Shown here: positions 44,374 through 54,028 of the stretch, one piece after another
How positions within the stretch are numbered: position 1 is the first letter of the stretch
How the letters are laid out: every line of letters starts with the position of its first letter
Origin: CAYNZV01 sp965217095
Lineage (GTDB): Bacteria > Latescibacterota > UBA2968 > UBA8231
Direction of reading: 5' to 3'
DNA: 64,000 nucleotides
NCBI GenBank assembly: GCA_965217095.1
Contig: OZ244235.1
Coordinates: forward strand, 3,782,001 to 3,846,000
Program-made: the position numbers and the translations under genes
The notes under the pieces: generated by a model
Database searches by the model: none
Seen by the model: the letters and a program-made list of their open reading frames with translations, nothing else
What the model was told of the DNA's origin: nothing

Positions 44374-45473
44374 TCAGCTGCTGACGCCAGTGGCCCGGTT
44401 CAACGCCGGCATCAGCTCGCTGGCGAAAAGGTCGAGGTTGTGCAGCCAGGCTGCTTTGTCGTCCCAGTCGAACCCCATCAGGACGAGGGTTCCAAAGCGG
44501 CCGCACTCGTCGATGAGAAGCAGGAGTCTGCGCAACACCTCGTCCACATCGCCGGCGATGATCTGCTCGGTGAGCCAGTAGTCCATATTGCAGTCTGCGT
44601 CGGGCATCTCCAGATCGCGCTTGAGGATCTGACGTCCTAGGCCCTTGTCCATCAAGGTAGCAATGTACTCGTAGTTCTTGCCCACCGAGTTGGACCGCGC
44701 CAGCCGTAGAGCTTCTTCGGTAGAATCCGCAAGAAAGATGGCACGTGAGACGCGCCAGTCGTTCCGGTCCGGTTCGAGGCCTGCTGCCGTCGCGGCGGTG
44801 GCATAGGTCTCCCAGTTGTCCGCCACCACATTGCCGGGGATCAGGGCGGCAGAGAAGGGTGCAAAACCGCGCTCGCCGGCCACTTTCAAGCTGTGGGAGT
44901 TGCGACTCATGCCCGGCAAGGCGATAGGGGGATGGGGTTGTTGCAGAGGTTTGTGAATGAACCCGATCTGGGTTTCCCGGTCGACGAACTGCTCGAGCGA
45001 GAACTGCCAGAATTCACCCTCGTGGTGATAAGGGGGATCCGAGGACCACAGATTGAGAATCACGTCGATCGCTTCAAGGGTCATGGCGCCCCCAAGCTTG
45101 GGGTCCAGTCCGTAAAGCTCCTGGTCGGCAGTAACGCTCCCCGGACCGAAACAAAGAATTTAACCGTCCCTTCGAGAGGTGGTCGAGAAATGCCAGCCGA
45201 GTGGCTACGTACGCCGGGTGGTGTTGGTTGAGACAGACCGGGGCTGGACCTAGCCTCGCCGAGCAACCTGCCGATGAAAACCTCTGGCACCACGATCGAC
45301 TCGTACCTCATGGTGTGGTGCTCCCCGATCCAGAACTCGTCGAAGCCGAGCTCTTCCGCCAGAACGACCAGTTCGATGTCCTCGTCGAAACACCGGGATA
45401 GGGGTTTGTCCGGCGGGTGAAAAGGCATGATGAACATGCCGTAGTTGATAGGTTTCGGCTCTATGGAGGTCAT
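44374..45473 (-). pseudogene. Luciferase-like (LLM-class) flavin monooxygenase with two frameshifts
   Basis: ATG 45473 follows AGGTGACACCGACC and opens with the barrel start YGMFIMPFHPP, then ELGFDEFWIGEHHTMRYESI, typical of F420/FMN-dependent luciferase-like oxidoreductases. After FIGRLLGEAR (about 45255) the frame moves to one reading GPAPVCLNQHHPAYVATRLA. Near 45165 it moves again to one reading LCFGPGSVTADQELYGLDPK. The last part, from about 45084 to 44374, is continuous (MTLEAIDVILNLWSSDPPYH through ALPGMSRNSHSLKVAGERGF). The restored protein is about 365 residues. Two shifts make the gene non-functional unless the sequence is in error. Confidence 0.82.
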
Positions 45474-45676
45474 GGTCGGTGTCACCTGATCGGCCAACAT
45501 ATTTAACTACCGCGTTGCGCGCAATCGCGATTGGCGGCAGAACGACATACCCGTGGTTCTTGCTATCGCGGCGTTTTTGACCAACCTTACAGCCCATCAT
45601 GAGTGAACACGTGCACGCTCCCCTGCGCTCGCTCCAACTGGCGACGCAGGGGCCAGGTCACTACGTCCGCGGAGAT

Positions 45677-46594
45677 TCAGAAGATCAGTTTATCTAGGCA
45701 GAATATCTCTCGCTTGGCCGGACCACGGCGTTGGATCCGCCTCTGGTCAAATGGCCGCGACATGACTCTGGAAGCTAAGCCGCTCGACACCATCGTCGGG
45801 TGCGGCACCCACCTCGAAGGCGTCATGAAGGTAGCAAACAACGCCAGCAGCGAGGGCGCGAGAGTCACGGCAATGAAGTGGTAGACCATCAACACGGCCA
45901 GCGCGGAAGAGACCAGCCACAAAGGCAGCCGACCACGCAAGTACTGAAGGCCGCCGTGAAGATAAAGCAACGTCCCAGGAAAAAGCAGGGCGTAGTTCTC
46001 CACATATCCACAAAAAAGCTGCAGATACCCTGGCGTCAGCAGGAACGCCAGAACGACCAGGCGTTGCATTCGATCCCGGCCGAGCCTGCGGACAGCCACA
46101 AAGGCCATGATCAGATAGAGGACTCCGGCCACATAGCTGTTAGTGCGATAGACAACCTCGGAAGAGCCGAAAGCGACAACCTTCAGATAAATTGCCCCAA
46201 ACATCCACAGCGCAAGTGGTTCGTTTCCCGTCCTTGAGATCTGCTTGGCAAGTTCGCGCAGCACCAAGTCCCCATCACCCAATAGGTGCACAGCCGAGCG
46301 CAGACCGACAAATAACGCCAACCCAGCGCTCACCAGCAGCAGAAGCGACAACCAGATCCGCGGTCGGGACGACAGTTCGCCAACTTGCTTTGCGGCAGCC
46401 CCGTGAAAACCAAGTATTAGCAACGATCCACCCAGTACCAAGAACGCCACCTCCACCCAACGGGGAGAATAGGCCAACATGTCCAACCCCCACATCGGGA
46501 CGATCTCCCAGCGCCCAAACAAAAGGTGGGAAAATAGGAAAATGAAGACGGCCGAAGTTAAACGGAGATCTGCAGCTATAGCGCGCAATGGCAT
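45677..46594 (-). pseudogene. Truncated polytopic membrane protein (glycosyltransferase-like)
   Basis: The frame encodes about seven hydrophobic helices (AVFIFLFSHLLFG, VEVAFLVLGGSLLILG, IWLSLLLLVSAGLALFVGL, LVVLAFLLTPGYLQLF). The motif LLGDGDLVLRELAK after the third helix resembles the first extracellular loop of GT-C-type membrane glycosyltransferases. After about residue 265 (LLALFATFMTP) the sequence loses its hydrophobic pattern and ends in a basic, low-plausibility tail, so the C-terminal half is missing. The start overlaps the end of a DUF2961-like fragment. A clean function cannot be given. Confidence 0.55.
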
Positions 46595-46842
46595 CCTTGG
46601 GTCTGCATGTGCCTAGGTGCTGTTCCCAATTCTCTGTTCGGCGTTGTCAATGACGCTAGGTCGAGCCCCTTGGGGTCTGATGGGGTTATCCAGAAGTGCC
46701 TTACACACCCCGGCCCGTCGACATCGATCAGATTGTATTCCTCCCCCTCCTCGAGTGTGGCGCGGTTGGTGGTGCGATGTGATTCGTAGGCAGCCGGCAG
46801 TTGGACCAGCGGAAAGTTAGGATCTGAGACTGCCGAGTTCAC
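46576..46842 (-). pseudogene. N-terminal fragment of a DUF2961-like protein
   Basis: The GTG start at 46842 is preceded by GGTGAAAGAAAC. The 70-residue beginning (AYESHRTTNRATLEEGEEYN, LIDVDGPGCVRHFWIT) matches the opening of DUF2961 proteins, beta-sandwich proteins thought to act on glycans (some are difructose-anhydride or arabinofuran hydrolases). After SDPKGLDLASL the sequence no longer fits and stops at 46576, overlapping the truncated membrane gene. It appears to be the stump left by a deletion that joined two genes. It lies 7 bp downstream of the polysaccharide deacetylase gene and so was probably in its operon. Confidence 0.5.
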
Positions 46843-46849
46843 GTTTCTT

Positions 46850-47641
46850 TCACCTCGCGTTTTCGCGTTTTGTTGTGCCCAACCGGTGTGCTTCGATGGG
46901 ATTCACGTACTGAGCGAGATCGCCCAGCGCGACAACAGTGCAGTGATTCTTGTCGAGGTAGTTCATGTAGGCCTCAAATGCGTCGGGTTTGGTGTTGACC
47001 CACGGATGCTCAAGGGCGGGTACGCCATGAAATGTCAGAACGGAAATCTTGCCCCCCTTTGCCTGCTCGACCGCCCACACAAAATCATCGAACATCCAAT
47101 CGGGGCCCGATGCCCCTGTCGTAGGGATAAGCAAGGGATGATGGACGGTCCGATCGTAGGCAGGACCGCGTCCACCTGCGGAATTGTAGGTGAACTCCGG
47201 CGCAACACCACGTCGCGCCAAATGCAATCCATGTTCTGCCAGCACTCTTGCCGCCGCTTCTCCGTGACTGTAGCCCGGATAACAGAACGTATTTGGCACG
47301 GAAATGCTGTATTCCTTGCAACGGCAGTCCATGTGCGCCAGGTCGGCGAACAATTCTTCCCGCGATTGATCGTTTACGTTCTTGTGATGGCGTGTGTGGT
47401 TGCCTATCTCAAAGCCTTCCTCATGGAGTTTCTGTACCTCCTCCCACGTCATGTAATGTTTCTTGTTCTTGAGGAAGTTCAAGCCTTCGGTGATGAAAAA
47501 CGTCGCTTTGAAGCCATAGTCCTTTAGCAGCGGTGCCACAAAAGTTACGTCCGGCTTGTTGCCGTCGTCGAAGGTCAGGACCACAAGCTTGTCCGGGATG
47601 GGCTGAACCCCAAGCGCATCCTGGTTAACGCGATTTTTCAT
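46850..47641 (-). CDS. Polysaccharide deacetylase (NodB/CE4 family)
   Basis: The 263-residue protein has the NodB motifs: LTFDDG (Asp25, Asp26; catalytic base and metal ligand), GNHTRHH (the two metal His), and CYPGYSHGEAA (motif 3, with GYS where RxPY is common). LTFHGVPALEH is motif 5 with the catalytic His. These enzymes remove acetyl groups from glycans; with no signal peptide it may act on an intracellular sugar or lipid-linked precursor. The start ATG 47641 lacks a strong ribosome binding site. The following DUF2961-like gene is only a stump. Confidence 0.9.
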   Translation of the reverse strand: MKNRVNQDALGVQPIPDKLVVLTFDDGNKPDVTFVAPLLKDYGFKATFFITEGLNFLKNKKHYMTWEEVQKLHEEGFEIGNHTRHHKNVNDQSREELFADLAHMDCRCKEYSISVPNTFCYPGYSHGEAAARVLAEHGLHLARRGVAPEFTYNSAGGRGPAYDRTVHHPLLIPTTGASGPDWMFDDFVWAVEQAKGGKISVLTFHGVPALEHPWVNTKPDAFEAYMNYLDKNHCTVVALGDLAQYVNPIEAHRLGTTKRENAR

Positions 47642-47724
47642 GATCGTATCATCGAGCTGGCTTTTTGTCTTTCGCAGCCACCTAGGTGGAATATACTATG
47701 TATATCCATGAAAGTAGAAGGAGC

Positions 47725-47820
47725 ATGATAACCAAGGTGCAGAAATGGGGAATAGTCAGGACTGCGGCTTCCCAAGGGTATTCTCGAAGAAGCCCACATA
47801 GAGGTGGGAGAAGGTGGACG
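47725..47820 (+). pseudogene. MazE/AbrB-type antitoxin remnant
   Basis: ATG 47725 follows GTAGAAGGAGC and opens MITKVQKWG. After that two one-base losses shift the frame. Restoring them gives N-SQ-G-LRLPKGILEEAHIEVGE, the swapped-hairpin DNA-binding fold of MazE/AbrB antitoxins. No toxin gene is found next to it. The upstream sequence TATACTATGTATATCC could be its former operator. The amidohydrolase gene follows 53 bp downstream. Confidence 0.65.
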
Positions 47821-47873
47821 ATGCCCGGCCGCACACTCGCACCGCAGACTGTTTCGGGAAAGGGGTGAATTCC

Positions 47874-48728
47874 ATGCCAGGTCAGACTCTCACCATCGAC
47901 GTGCAAGTCCACGCGTACGAACGGGATCGCCCCGAGCGCCCCTGGAGCGGATCCCTCGCTGGTCCGGAGGAAGTCACCGGCGACGACATGGTCGCGGCAA
48001 TGGACGCGGTCGGCGTCGATGGGGCCATTCTGGTGTCGCCGTTCAGCATGTACCGGTACGACGCCAGCTACGCACTCGAGGTCTACGCAAAACACCCGAG
48101 CCGCTTTGGCCTGGTCAAGCCCTTCGATCCCGACGCGGAAACGGTCGCCGACGAGATCGCAGAATGGGCAGAGAAGCCCGGTGTCATCGGAGCCCGCCTC
48201 ATGCTCGCAGCTGGATCACTCGAAGCGGACGACTCCGGTGTTCATCGAATTCTCACTGCCTGTGCGACCGCCGGTATTCCGTTGAACGTCCTCGCTTCGG
48301 GGAAGCTGCCGCTGCTGCTGGAGCTGGCTCGCCGCCATCCCGACACGCGGATCGTGGTCGATCACCTGGGTCTCCACCAGCCATTCGACCCGCCGGTGCC
48401 TCCCGACCCGTTTTCCGATCTGGCCAACGTGCTGGCGCTCGCCGAATGCGACAACGTGGCCATCAAGGTTTCCGGCGCCTGCACGCTGTCGCACGACTCC
48501 TTCCCCTACACCGACATCTGGGATCCCCTGCAGCGGATATTCGAGGCGTTCGGGTTCGACCGCTGCATGTGGGGTACGGACTGGACCCGAGCGGTGAACC
48601 TGTTGACCTATGAGCAGGGCGTCGAGGCGTTTCGGGTGACCGGGCAGCTGTCTGAATCGGAGCGCTCCGCCCTCATGGGCGAAAGCCTGGCGAGGATCTA
48701 CGACTGGTCCCCCGCGACAGGAGGATAG
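47874..48728 (+). CDS. Amidohydrolase-2-family TIM-barrel hydrolase
   Basis: The 284-residue protein fits the amidohydrolase_2 (metal-dependent TIM-barrel) family: N-terminal TIDVQVHAYERD (QVH in place of the usual HxH), FGLVKPFDPD, LNVLASGKLPLLLELARRHP, and RIVVDHLGLHQP with the barrel His. VAIKVSGACTL and DRCMWGTDWTRAV with the final Asp follow. Loss of the first metal His suggests a one-metal decarboxylase- or lactonase-like enzyme. ATG 47874 follows GAAAGGGGTGAATTCC. A second gene of the same family follows at 47 bp, so both probably act in one pathway. Confidence 0.88.
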   Translation: MPGQTLTIDVQVHAYERDRPERPWSGSLAGPEEVTGDDMVAAMDAVGVDGAILVSPFSMYRYDASYALEVYAKHPSRFGLVKPFDPDAETVADEIAEWAEKPGVIGARLMLAAGSLEADDSGVHRILTACATAGIPLNVLASGKLPLLLELARRHPDTRIVVDHLGLHQPFDPPVPPDPFSDLANVLALAECDNVAIKVSGACTLSHDSFPYTDIWDPLQRIFEAFGFDRCMWGTDWTRAVNLLTYEQGVEAFRVTGQLSESERSALMGESLARIYDWSPATGG

Positions 48729-48775
48729 ACTAACCGAAAGTACTATGGCTGAAACAGGAAACGCACGACTACAAG

Positions 48776-49612
48776 ATGCTCATCGTTGACGCGCATCCGC
48801 ACATCTACTCACCAGACAGGGTGAAGTACCCGACGATTCCCGAGCCGTGGGATCCCGGAGAGCCGGCCGCGGTCGAGGACCTGAAACGCCGGATGGACGA
48901 CGCTGGCGTTGCACGGGCAGTGTTTATCCAGACCGGCACCTTCTACGCCCACGACAACCGCTACGTCATGGACTCGGCAAGCGCCCATCGGGAATGGGCC
49001 ACCGGTGTCGTCACGCTGAGTCCCGATGACCCTTCGCAGCTGGACGTGCTGGAGGACGCCGTTGCCAACTACGGCATTCGCGGCCTGCGCGGATCAGCAG
49101 ATGCGATCGGGCGTATTTCCTCTCCGGGCGTTTATCGGCTGTGGACAAAAGCGCGTGACCTGGGAATTGTCGTCAACTGCATGGTCCTGGACGATCTCGA
49201 CCGTGTGCCCGAAATCGAGAAGATCGCTGCGGATCTGGACGACCTGCTCATCGTCATCGACCACTGCTTCATGCTGAACACGCGCCACAACACCGAGCCG
49301 ACCCTCGCCGCGTTGAAACGCCTGTCCGCCCGGCCGAACATCTACGCCAAGCTGACATCCGGCACTCACGGCTCGTATCGCGTCTATCCACATCCGGACA
49401 TGCACGAGCCATTGAAGCGCGTCATCGAACATTTCGGTCCTGATCGATGCGTGTGGGGCTCCAATTTTCCCAACGCCCTGTGGTCCAAAGGCACCAGTTA
49501 CGAACAGAACCTGACGTTGTTCACGGAGGAATTGGGCCTCTCGAAGGAAGAGCAGAACGCCATCCTCAGCGCCACCGCGTTGCGACTGTGGTTTCCGGAA
49601 GAGTCAGCGTAG
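48776..49612 (+). CDS. Amidohydrolase-2-family TIM-barrel hydrolase
   Basis: The 278-residue protein begins MLIVDAHPHIYSPD, with the HxH metal motif intact, and continues GVARAVFIQTGTFYAHDNRY, GIRGLRGS, LLIVIDHCFMLNTRH and NIYAKLTSG. It ends with DRCVWGSNFPNALW, where Asn replaces the usual Asp of WGSDFP. Related enzymes include lactonases (for example 2-pyrone-4,6-dicarboxylate lactonase-like) and decarboxylases. It is cotranscribed with the amidohydrolase upstream. No strong ribosome binding site precedes ATG 48776. A GNAT-like scrap follows its stop. Confidence 0.87.
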   Translation: MLIVDAHPHIYSPDRVKYPTIPEPWDPGEPAAVEDLKRRMDDAGVARAVFIQTGTFYAHDNRYVMDSASAHREWATGVVTLSPDDPSQLDVLEDAVANYGIRGLRGSADAIGRISSPGVYRLWTKARDLGIVVNCMVLDDLDRVPEIEKIAADLDDLLIVIDHCFMLNTRHNTEPTLAALKRLSARPNIYAKLTSGTHGSYRVYPHPDMHEPLKRVIEHFGPDRCVWGSNFPNALWSKGTSYEQNLTLFTEELGLSKEEQNAILSATALRLWFPEESA

Positions 49613-49616
49613 CCAC

Positions 49617-49690
49617 AGGGCATCGAGAACCTCGCCTCCGACTGGCTCCACACCAAGGCCGGCCTCAAGCCGATCCGCACGGAACCCTCC
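49617..49690 (+). pseudogene. GNAT acetyltransferase C-terminal scrap (repeat of 52640-52710)
   Basis: The sequence reads IENLASDWLHTKAGLKPIRTE, nearly the same as VENLASDRLHTKAGFKPIRTE in the longer remnant near 52.7 kb. About 60 bp are shared with few mismatches. This is the last strand-helix-strand of a GNAT fold (N..A..LH.K.GF). The two scraps flank the sialidase-like and broken sulfatase genes. Confidence 0.6.
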
Positions 49691-49731
49691 GCCTGTCGAC
49701 GCTAGCGTCATGGTAAACACAAAGGAGAGTC

Positions 49732-50751
49732 ATGGATATTCTCGAACGATATGTGGCTATCGATAACAAATGTGCTTGGCCGAACCTTACGCTCATGCCG
49801 GACGGCAGCATCCTTGCAGCCGTCTTCGGCGAGCCCTGTCATCTGTCGTGGGAAGGAGCAGGGGAATGCTGGCGCAGCCGAGACGGTGGCAAAACCTGGT
49901 CGTTCGTGAGCGTGCCCGTCCCCAATCAACCGCTCACAAACCGCGGCAATATGGCCGCAGGGCTGACACCGAGCGGCGCGTATGTAGTACTGTGCGGTGG
50001 CTGGAGCAACGTCTGTCCAAAGGGAGAGCGGCCGTCGATGCCGATACCCCCGGGCGTCCGCAGCATAATGCCGCCCATCGTCGCCCGATCCGAGGACGGC
50101 GGCAACAGCTGGACCCACGAAAGCCTCGAGTTTGCCCCGGAAACCAAAAATCTCTTCGCCTACGGCGATATCGTGACGCTACCTGGAAACCGTCTCGCTG
50201 CCGCATGTTACGTGCAAGGTGAAAACGGCAGCACTGCGTGGATCTACTTCAGCGACGATGACGGGCGAACATGGGAAGATGCCCGTGTGGTCGGCAACGA
50301 CAGGTACAATGAGACGGCGCTGCTATCCCTTGGCGAAGGCAGGCTTCTTGCCGCCAGTCGTACCGAGATTACGGCAGAAACCGAGATCTTTGCCTCCGAT
50401 GACGGTGGTCAATCTTGGACCTGTCGCGGTGCGGTGACACCGTCGAGGCACATGCCCGCACATCTCACCCAGTTGCAGGACGCGTCGATCCTGCTCACCT
50501 ATGGGGTGCGCCTGCGGGGTATGCTTGGAGTTTACGCCAGCATCAGTCTCGACGAGGGCATCACCTGGGACGATCCGCGGGTGTTATTCAATACTGCCGC
50601 TTACCAGTCCGACTCGAGCTCCAGGGGGACGGACGGCGGTTATCCCTCGAGCGTGCAGTTGGCAGACGGCAGGATCCTCACCGCCTACTATTGCCAACGG
50701 ATCTCCATGCATCAACGTTATCACATGGGAGTCGTACTCTGGCGAGATTGA
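49732..50751 (+). CDS. Sialidase-like (BNR repeat) beta-propeller
   Basis: The 339-residue protein has four clear Asp boxes: SRDGGKTW, SEDGGNSW, SDDDGRTW and SDDGGQSW, spaced by 50-70 residues, plus a fifth degenerate one (SLDEGITW). This marks a six-bladed sialidase/neuraminidase-like propeller. PNLTLMPDGSILAAVFG and GGYPSSVQLADGRILTAYYC are the first and last blade signatures. No signal peptide is visible. ATG follows AAAGGAGAGTC. Whether it removes sialic acids cannot be judged, since the FRIP and Arg-triad residues are not obvious. Confidence 0.85.
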   Translation: MDILERYVAIDNKCAWPNLTLMPDGSILAAVFGEPCHLSWEGAGECWRSRDGGKTWSFVSVPVPNQPLTNRGNMAAGLTPSGAYVVLCGGWSNVCPKGERPSMPIPPGVRSIMPPIVARSEDGGNSWTHESLEFAPETKNLFAYGDIVTLPGNRLAAACYVQGENGSTAWIYFSDDDGRTWEDARVVGNDRYNETALLSLGEGRLLAASRTEITAETEIFASDDGGQSWTCRGAVTPSRHMPAHLTQLQDASILLTYGVRLRGMLGVYASISLDEGITWDDPRVLFNTAAYQSDSSSRGTDGGYPSSVQLADGRILTAYYCQRISMHQRYHMGVVLWRD

Positions 50752-50847
50752 GATCACTGCTCGCCCCCGCGCGGACATTCGGGCGGGCGTCATCGCCGCG
50801 GAGACCTCATGGCCCCCCGGGGCCGCCGCCCGGTCCAGCTCGCCGTT

Positions 50848-52378
50848 TCAGCTGGCCGCGCAGCGCCTCTCCCACTTGTAGTACATCACTGCCATTTCCC
50901 TGACCCGGTCCGGGTACTGATCGGCTAGGTTGTTCTCTTCGGTCCGGTCGGCATCCATATCGTACAACTCCCACAGCCCATCCGGGTCCGGCTCCCGATT
51001 CGCTGGTGGCTTGTTCGCCTCATCCCGGCGCCAAGGGTTGTACGGCACCCAGTAGTCGGGGGATACGAGTTTCCACTTGCCCGCTCTGACGGCGCGCCAG
51101 AGGCCATCCTGGTTCCAGAAGAGCGCCTCGTGACCCTCGCGCTGCTCACCCTTGAAGACCGGCAGCAGGCTTTTTCCCTCCAGAGACGCGACCTCGCGAC
51201 CGTTGTGGGTGGATGGGTAATCAGCCCCGGTAACATCCGCACACGTGGCCATCACATCGATGAGGTGACCCATCTGGTGCGTGATCGCACCCCGCTGAGG
51301 AATCACCCGCGGCCAGTAGGCGATCAGCGGCGTGGCGATGCCGCCTTCGTGGTTCCAGCGTTTGAATTTGCGGAACGGCGTGTTGCTGAGATTGCCCCAG
51401 GGCAGGTTCGCCGAATGGTACGAATCCACCGTTCCGGGCGGGATGTCGGGCGTGCTCGTCCTGTCTTCATCGCTGGCGCCATTGTCTGACAAGACCAGCA
51501 CGAGCGTGTTCTTTTCTTCTCCGAGCTCGCGGATCTTGGCCATGAGACGGCCGATGTTCTGATCGAGGCTGTCCACCATGGCCGCGTAGACGGCCATTTT
51601 CAAATCCCAAGCATCTTTGTCCTCGATCTCATCCCACGGCAACGCGTCTGGATCGCGCGCCGACAGCGCCCAGCGCTCCTCGATCAAGCCCATTTCGACC
51701 ATTCGCTCCGTGGTCCCAGCCGACCTTGTATCTGCCCTGGTATTTGGCGATGTCCCGCGGCCGGGCGTGGAGCGGCCAGTGAGGAGCGGTGTACGCCATG
51801 TAGAGGAAAAAGGGATCCTCCCCCGGGCCGTATTCGTCCAGGTATTCGAGAGCGCGATCGGTAAAAGCGTCGGTGGTATAGTAGTCGGGGTCTTCGGGGG
51901 TATAAGGCTGGATGAGCTGGTCGTCGATGGCGAAGACCTCGTAGCCGTGTGCGGGCGTTTTTCTCGCGGGTTCCGGCTCGCCGGGCCGTCGCAAGCCCGG
52001 GTTGAAATAATTGCAGCCTCCTCCGGTGGGTCCGTAGTTGCGATCGAAACCGCGTTCGAAGGGTAATCCCCCGAGCTCCATCTGTAAGTGCCACTTCCCC
52101 GTCATCAGGGTGTGGTAGCCGGCCGTCTTGAGCATCTCGGCCATCGTTACGTGGCCCATGGATCTCTCTGCACCCTCGACCTGCTGGGAATACAACCCGG
52201 TCAGCAGCGAAGCTCTCGTAGCGCAACAAACGGCGTTGTTATAGAAGTTGGTGAAGCGCAAGCCGTTCGCGGCCAGCCGATCCACGTTCGGGGTGGCAAT
52301 CTCGCCGCCGTAGCAACCCAGATCGGAATAACCCATGTCATCGGCGACGATGAGGACGATATTCGGTCTCGAGTCCAT
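50848..52378 (-). pseudogene. Sulfatase (paralogue of 58708-60222) with frameshift
   Basis: The first part (52378 to about 51715) reads as a sulfatase: RPNIVLIVADDMGYSDLGCY, the active-site CCATRASLLTG (Cys51, CxAxR type), GKWHLQM, and APHWPLHA. After YKVGWD the intact paralogue has TLREQRMARM, but here the DNA is about 8 bp shorter. The rest (VEMGLIEERWALSARDPDAL through LSDNGASDE to YYKWERRCAAS) is therefore in another frame ending at 50848. The full protein would be about 510 residues. No signal peptide. It is probably inactive; the intact copy lies 6 kb downstream. Confidence 0.88.
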
Positions 52379-52579
52379 TACCCTGATTCTTCTTTAACCG
52401 CGGTTTCTGGCGCCAGCTGCTTAATCCGACAGCCGGCCAGGGCCGGTGCCCGATACAATACTGGATTGACCATGCTCGAACAAGCATCTGCTTTCGCGTA
52501 CCTTTCTGCGTTCGTCATCTTGCGGAGACCAACAACATCGCCTTGAGTGTTTCCCATCGCCGCAGGGCATCGGCACCGA

Positions 52580-52755
52580 GATCCTTGAGCATGTGGAAGC
52601 GCTGGCAAGGGAACACGGCGCCGATTGTTGCGCTCCGATACAGCGTCGAGAACCTCGCCTCGGACCGGCTCCACACCAAGGCCGGCTTCAAACCGATCCG
52701 CACCGAATACCTGAAGGTGCTGAAACCTTACCCAGGAGAGAGCCACCCATGCTGA
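52580..52755 (+). pseudogene. GNAT acetyltransferase C-terminal remnant
   Basis: HVEALAREHGADCC is followed, after a one-base shift, by ALRYSVENLASDRLHTKAGF and KPIRTEYLKVLKPYPGE, ending at TGA 52753-52755. This is the second half of a GNAT fold. Its stop overlaps the start of the VOC gene (ATGCTGA), so the two were once translationally coupled. A shorter repeat of part of it lies at 49617-49690. Confidence 0.65.
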
Positions 52756-53135
52756 AACGCATCCACCACATCGAACTAATCGTTCTGGACCTGGAACGCC
52801 AGGTTGACCTTTTCAAACAGCTCGGTTTCGAGGAGCTGCGCCGCACGGACCACCACCAGGTGTCCGTCGAGATGAAACTGCCCGACGAGGCGATCATCTG
52901 GGAGCTGCACGAGCTCGAAAAGAACGAGGTCATCGGGCTCAACCACATCGGTTTTGAAGTGGATGACGCGCCGGCTGCATTCGAAGAGTTCAGCGCCAGG
53001 GGTGTGAAGTTCCAGAATACGCCATACCATCACGACGTTCCGGACATCGACGGCAAGACCTGGACCGTCGCCGACTTCCGCGATGCCAGCGGTTTCCGCT
53101 ACCACATTCTCGATACGAAGGGTAGCGAGAAATAG
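52749..53135 (+). CDS. VOC-superfamily (glyoxalase/bleomycin-resistance-like) protein
   Basis: The 128-residue protein begins MLKRIHHIELIVLDLERQVD, the first beta-alpha-beta module of the vicinal-oxygen-chelate fold. The second module starts IGLNHIGFEVDDAPAAFEEF and ends DASGFRYHILDTKG. Candidate metal ligands are His in HHIEL, Glu in the EMKL strand and His in NHIGF. A lyase, dioxygenase or resistance role is possible. ATG follows CCCAGGAGAGAGCCACCC. It abuts the PhyH gene on the other strand (convergent, no gap). Confidence 0.85.
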   Translation: MLKRIHHIELIVLDLERQVDLFKQLGFEELRRTDHHQVSVEMKLPDEAIIWELHELEKNEVIGLNHIGFEVDDAPAAFEEFSARGVKFQNTPYHHDVPDIDGKTWTVADFRDASGFRYHILDTKGSEK

Positions 53136-53948
53136 TCACTCGAACGGACTTCTTTTCAGTCCACGGTTGTGCGGGTCCTCGCCGCGGACAAGATAGTACT
53201 CACGATCGAATTTGCTCTTGTCCCGATAGCTGGTGTAGTGGCGCGACTCCATCCCGTCCGCTTCGGCGCGCATGAAGTGCATGGTCATGGCCCGCCGCCA
53301 TTGGTCGGACGAATTGGGCGTCGACCGGTGGGGTGAACAGGAATTGTGTGCCGCCGCCTGTCCGGCCTTGAACCGGTACCGGACCTCCCGCTCATCGGCA
53401 TCCGGCGGCAGGGCGTCCGCATCGATGGCGAGCCCGAAGAAATCTCCCATATCCGAATGCGGCCGGAGACCCTGCGTGTGTTCTCCCGGTAGGACAGACA
53501 TGGCGCCATTGGTCTCGTCGACGTCGTCGAAGGCGATCCACATATTGGCAACCGGGGCAAAGACCTTTTGCTGGTCCCAATACACCTGGTCCTGGTGCCA
53601 CGGGATATGGCGACCGGTCCTGGGTTCCTTGATCAGCAGATCGGCATGCCACAGGACGAGATTCGGCCCCAGCCGGCGTTCCGCATAGTCCAGCACCTTC
53701 GGATCGCTGGCGATCTCCCACATCCATTCTTCTCCAAGCTGGTGCGGCGACATCATCTCGGTGCCGCCCAGTCCCTCCGCCAACTCGGAGTACATGCGGT
53801 CGGCGTGGGACCGTGCTTCGGCGGCAGCTTCGTCGGTCAGGAAACGGTCGAAGATGAAGTAGCCCTCGCGCTCGAAGAATTCGTGCTCTTCCGCGCCGTA
53901 CCGGAAATCGTCGTGAATGATCTGCGTTGCTTTCATGCGGTGTGTCAT
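53136..53948 (-). CDS. Phytanoyl-CoA dioxygenase (PhyH) family protein
   Basis: The 270-residue protein shows HDDFRYGAEEHEFFEREGYF at the N-terminus, the HxD motif HIPWHQDQVYWDQQ, and AFDDVDETNGAMSVLPGEHT. The distal His is in PHRSTPNSSDQWRRAMTMHF, with the 2-oxoglutarate-binding Arg. The order is typical for PhyH and the length normal. ATG 53948 follows GGAAACGATCTC; a second ATG 12 bp downstream is possible. A GNAT gene lies 80 bp upstream on the same strand. Confidence 0.88.
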   Translation of the reverse strand: MTHRMKATQIIHDDFRYGAEEHEFFEREGYFIFDRFLTDEAAAEARSHADRMYSELAEGLGGTEMMSPHQLGEEWMWEIASDPKVLDYAERRLGPNLVLWHADLLIKEPRTGRHIPWHQDQVYWDQQKVFAPVANMWIAFDDVDETNGAMSVLPGEHTQGLRPHSDMGDFFGLAIDADALPPDADEREVRYRFKAGQAAAHNSCSPHRSTPNSSDQWRRAMTMHFMRAEADGMESRHYTSYRDKSKFDREYYLVRGEDPHNRGLKRSPFE

Positions 53949-54028
53949 GAGATCGTTTCCGTTTTGTTGGCCGCAGCAATGATCTGCGCGTGGATCCCTC
54001 AGATTGGAATAAGCCATCACACCCAAAA

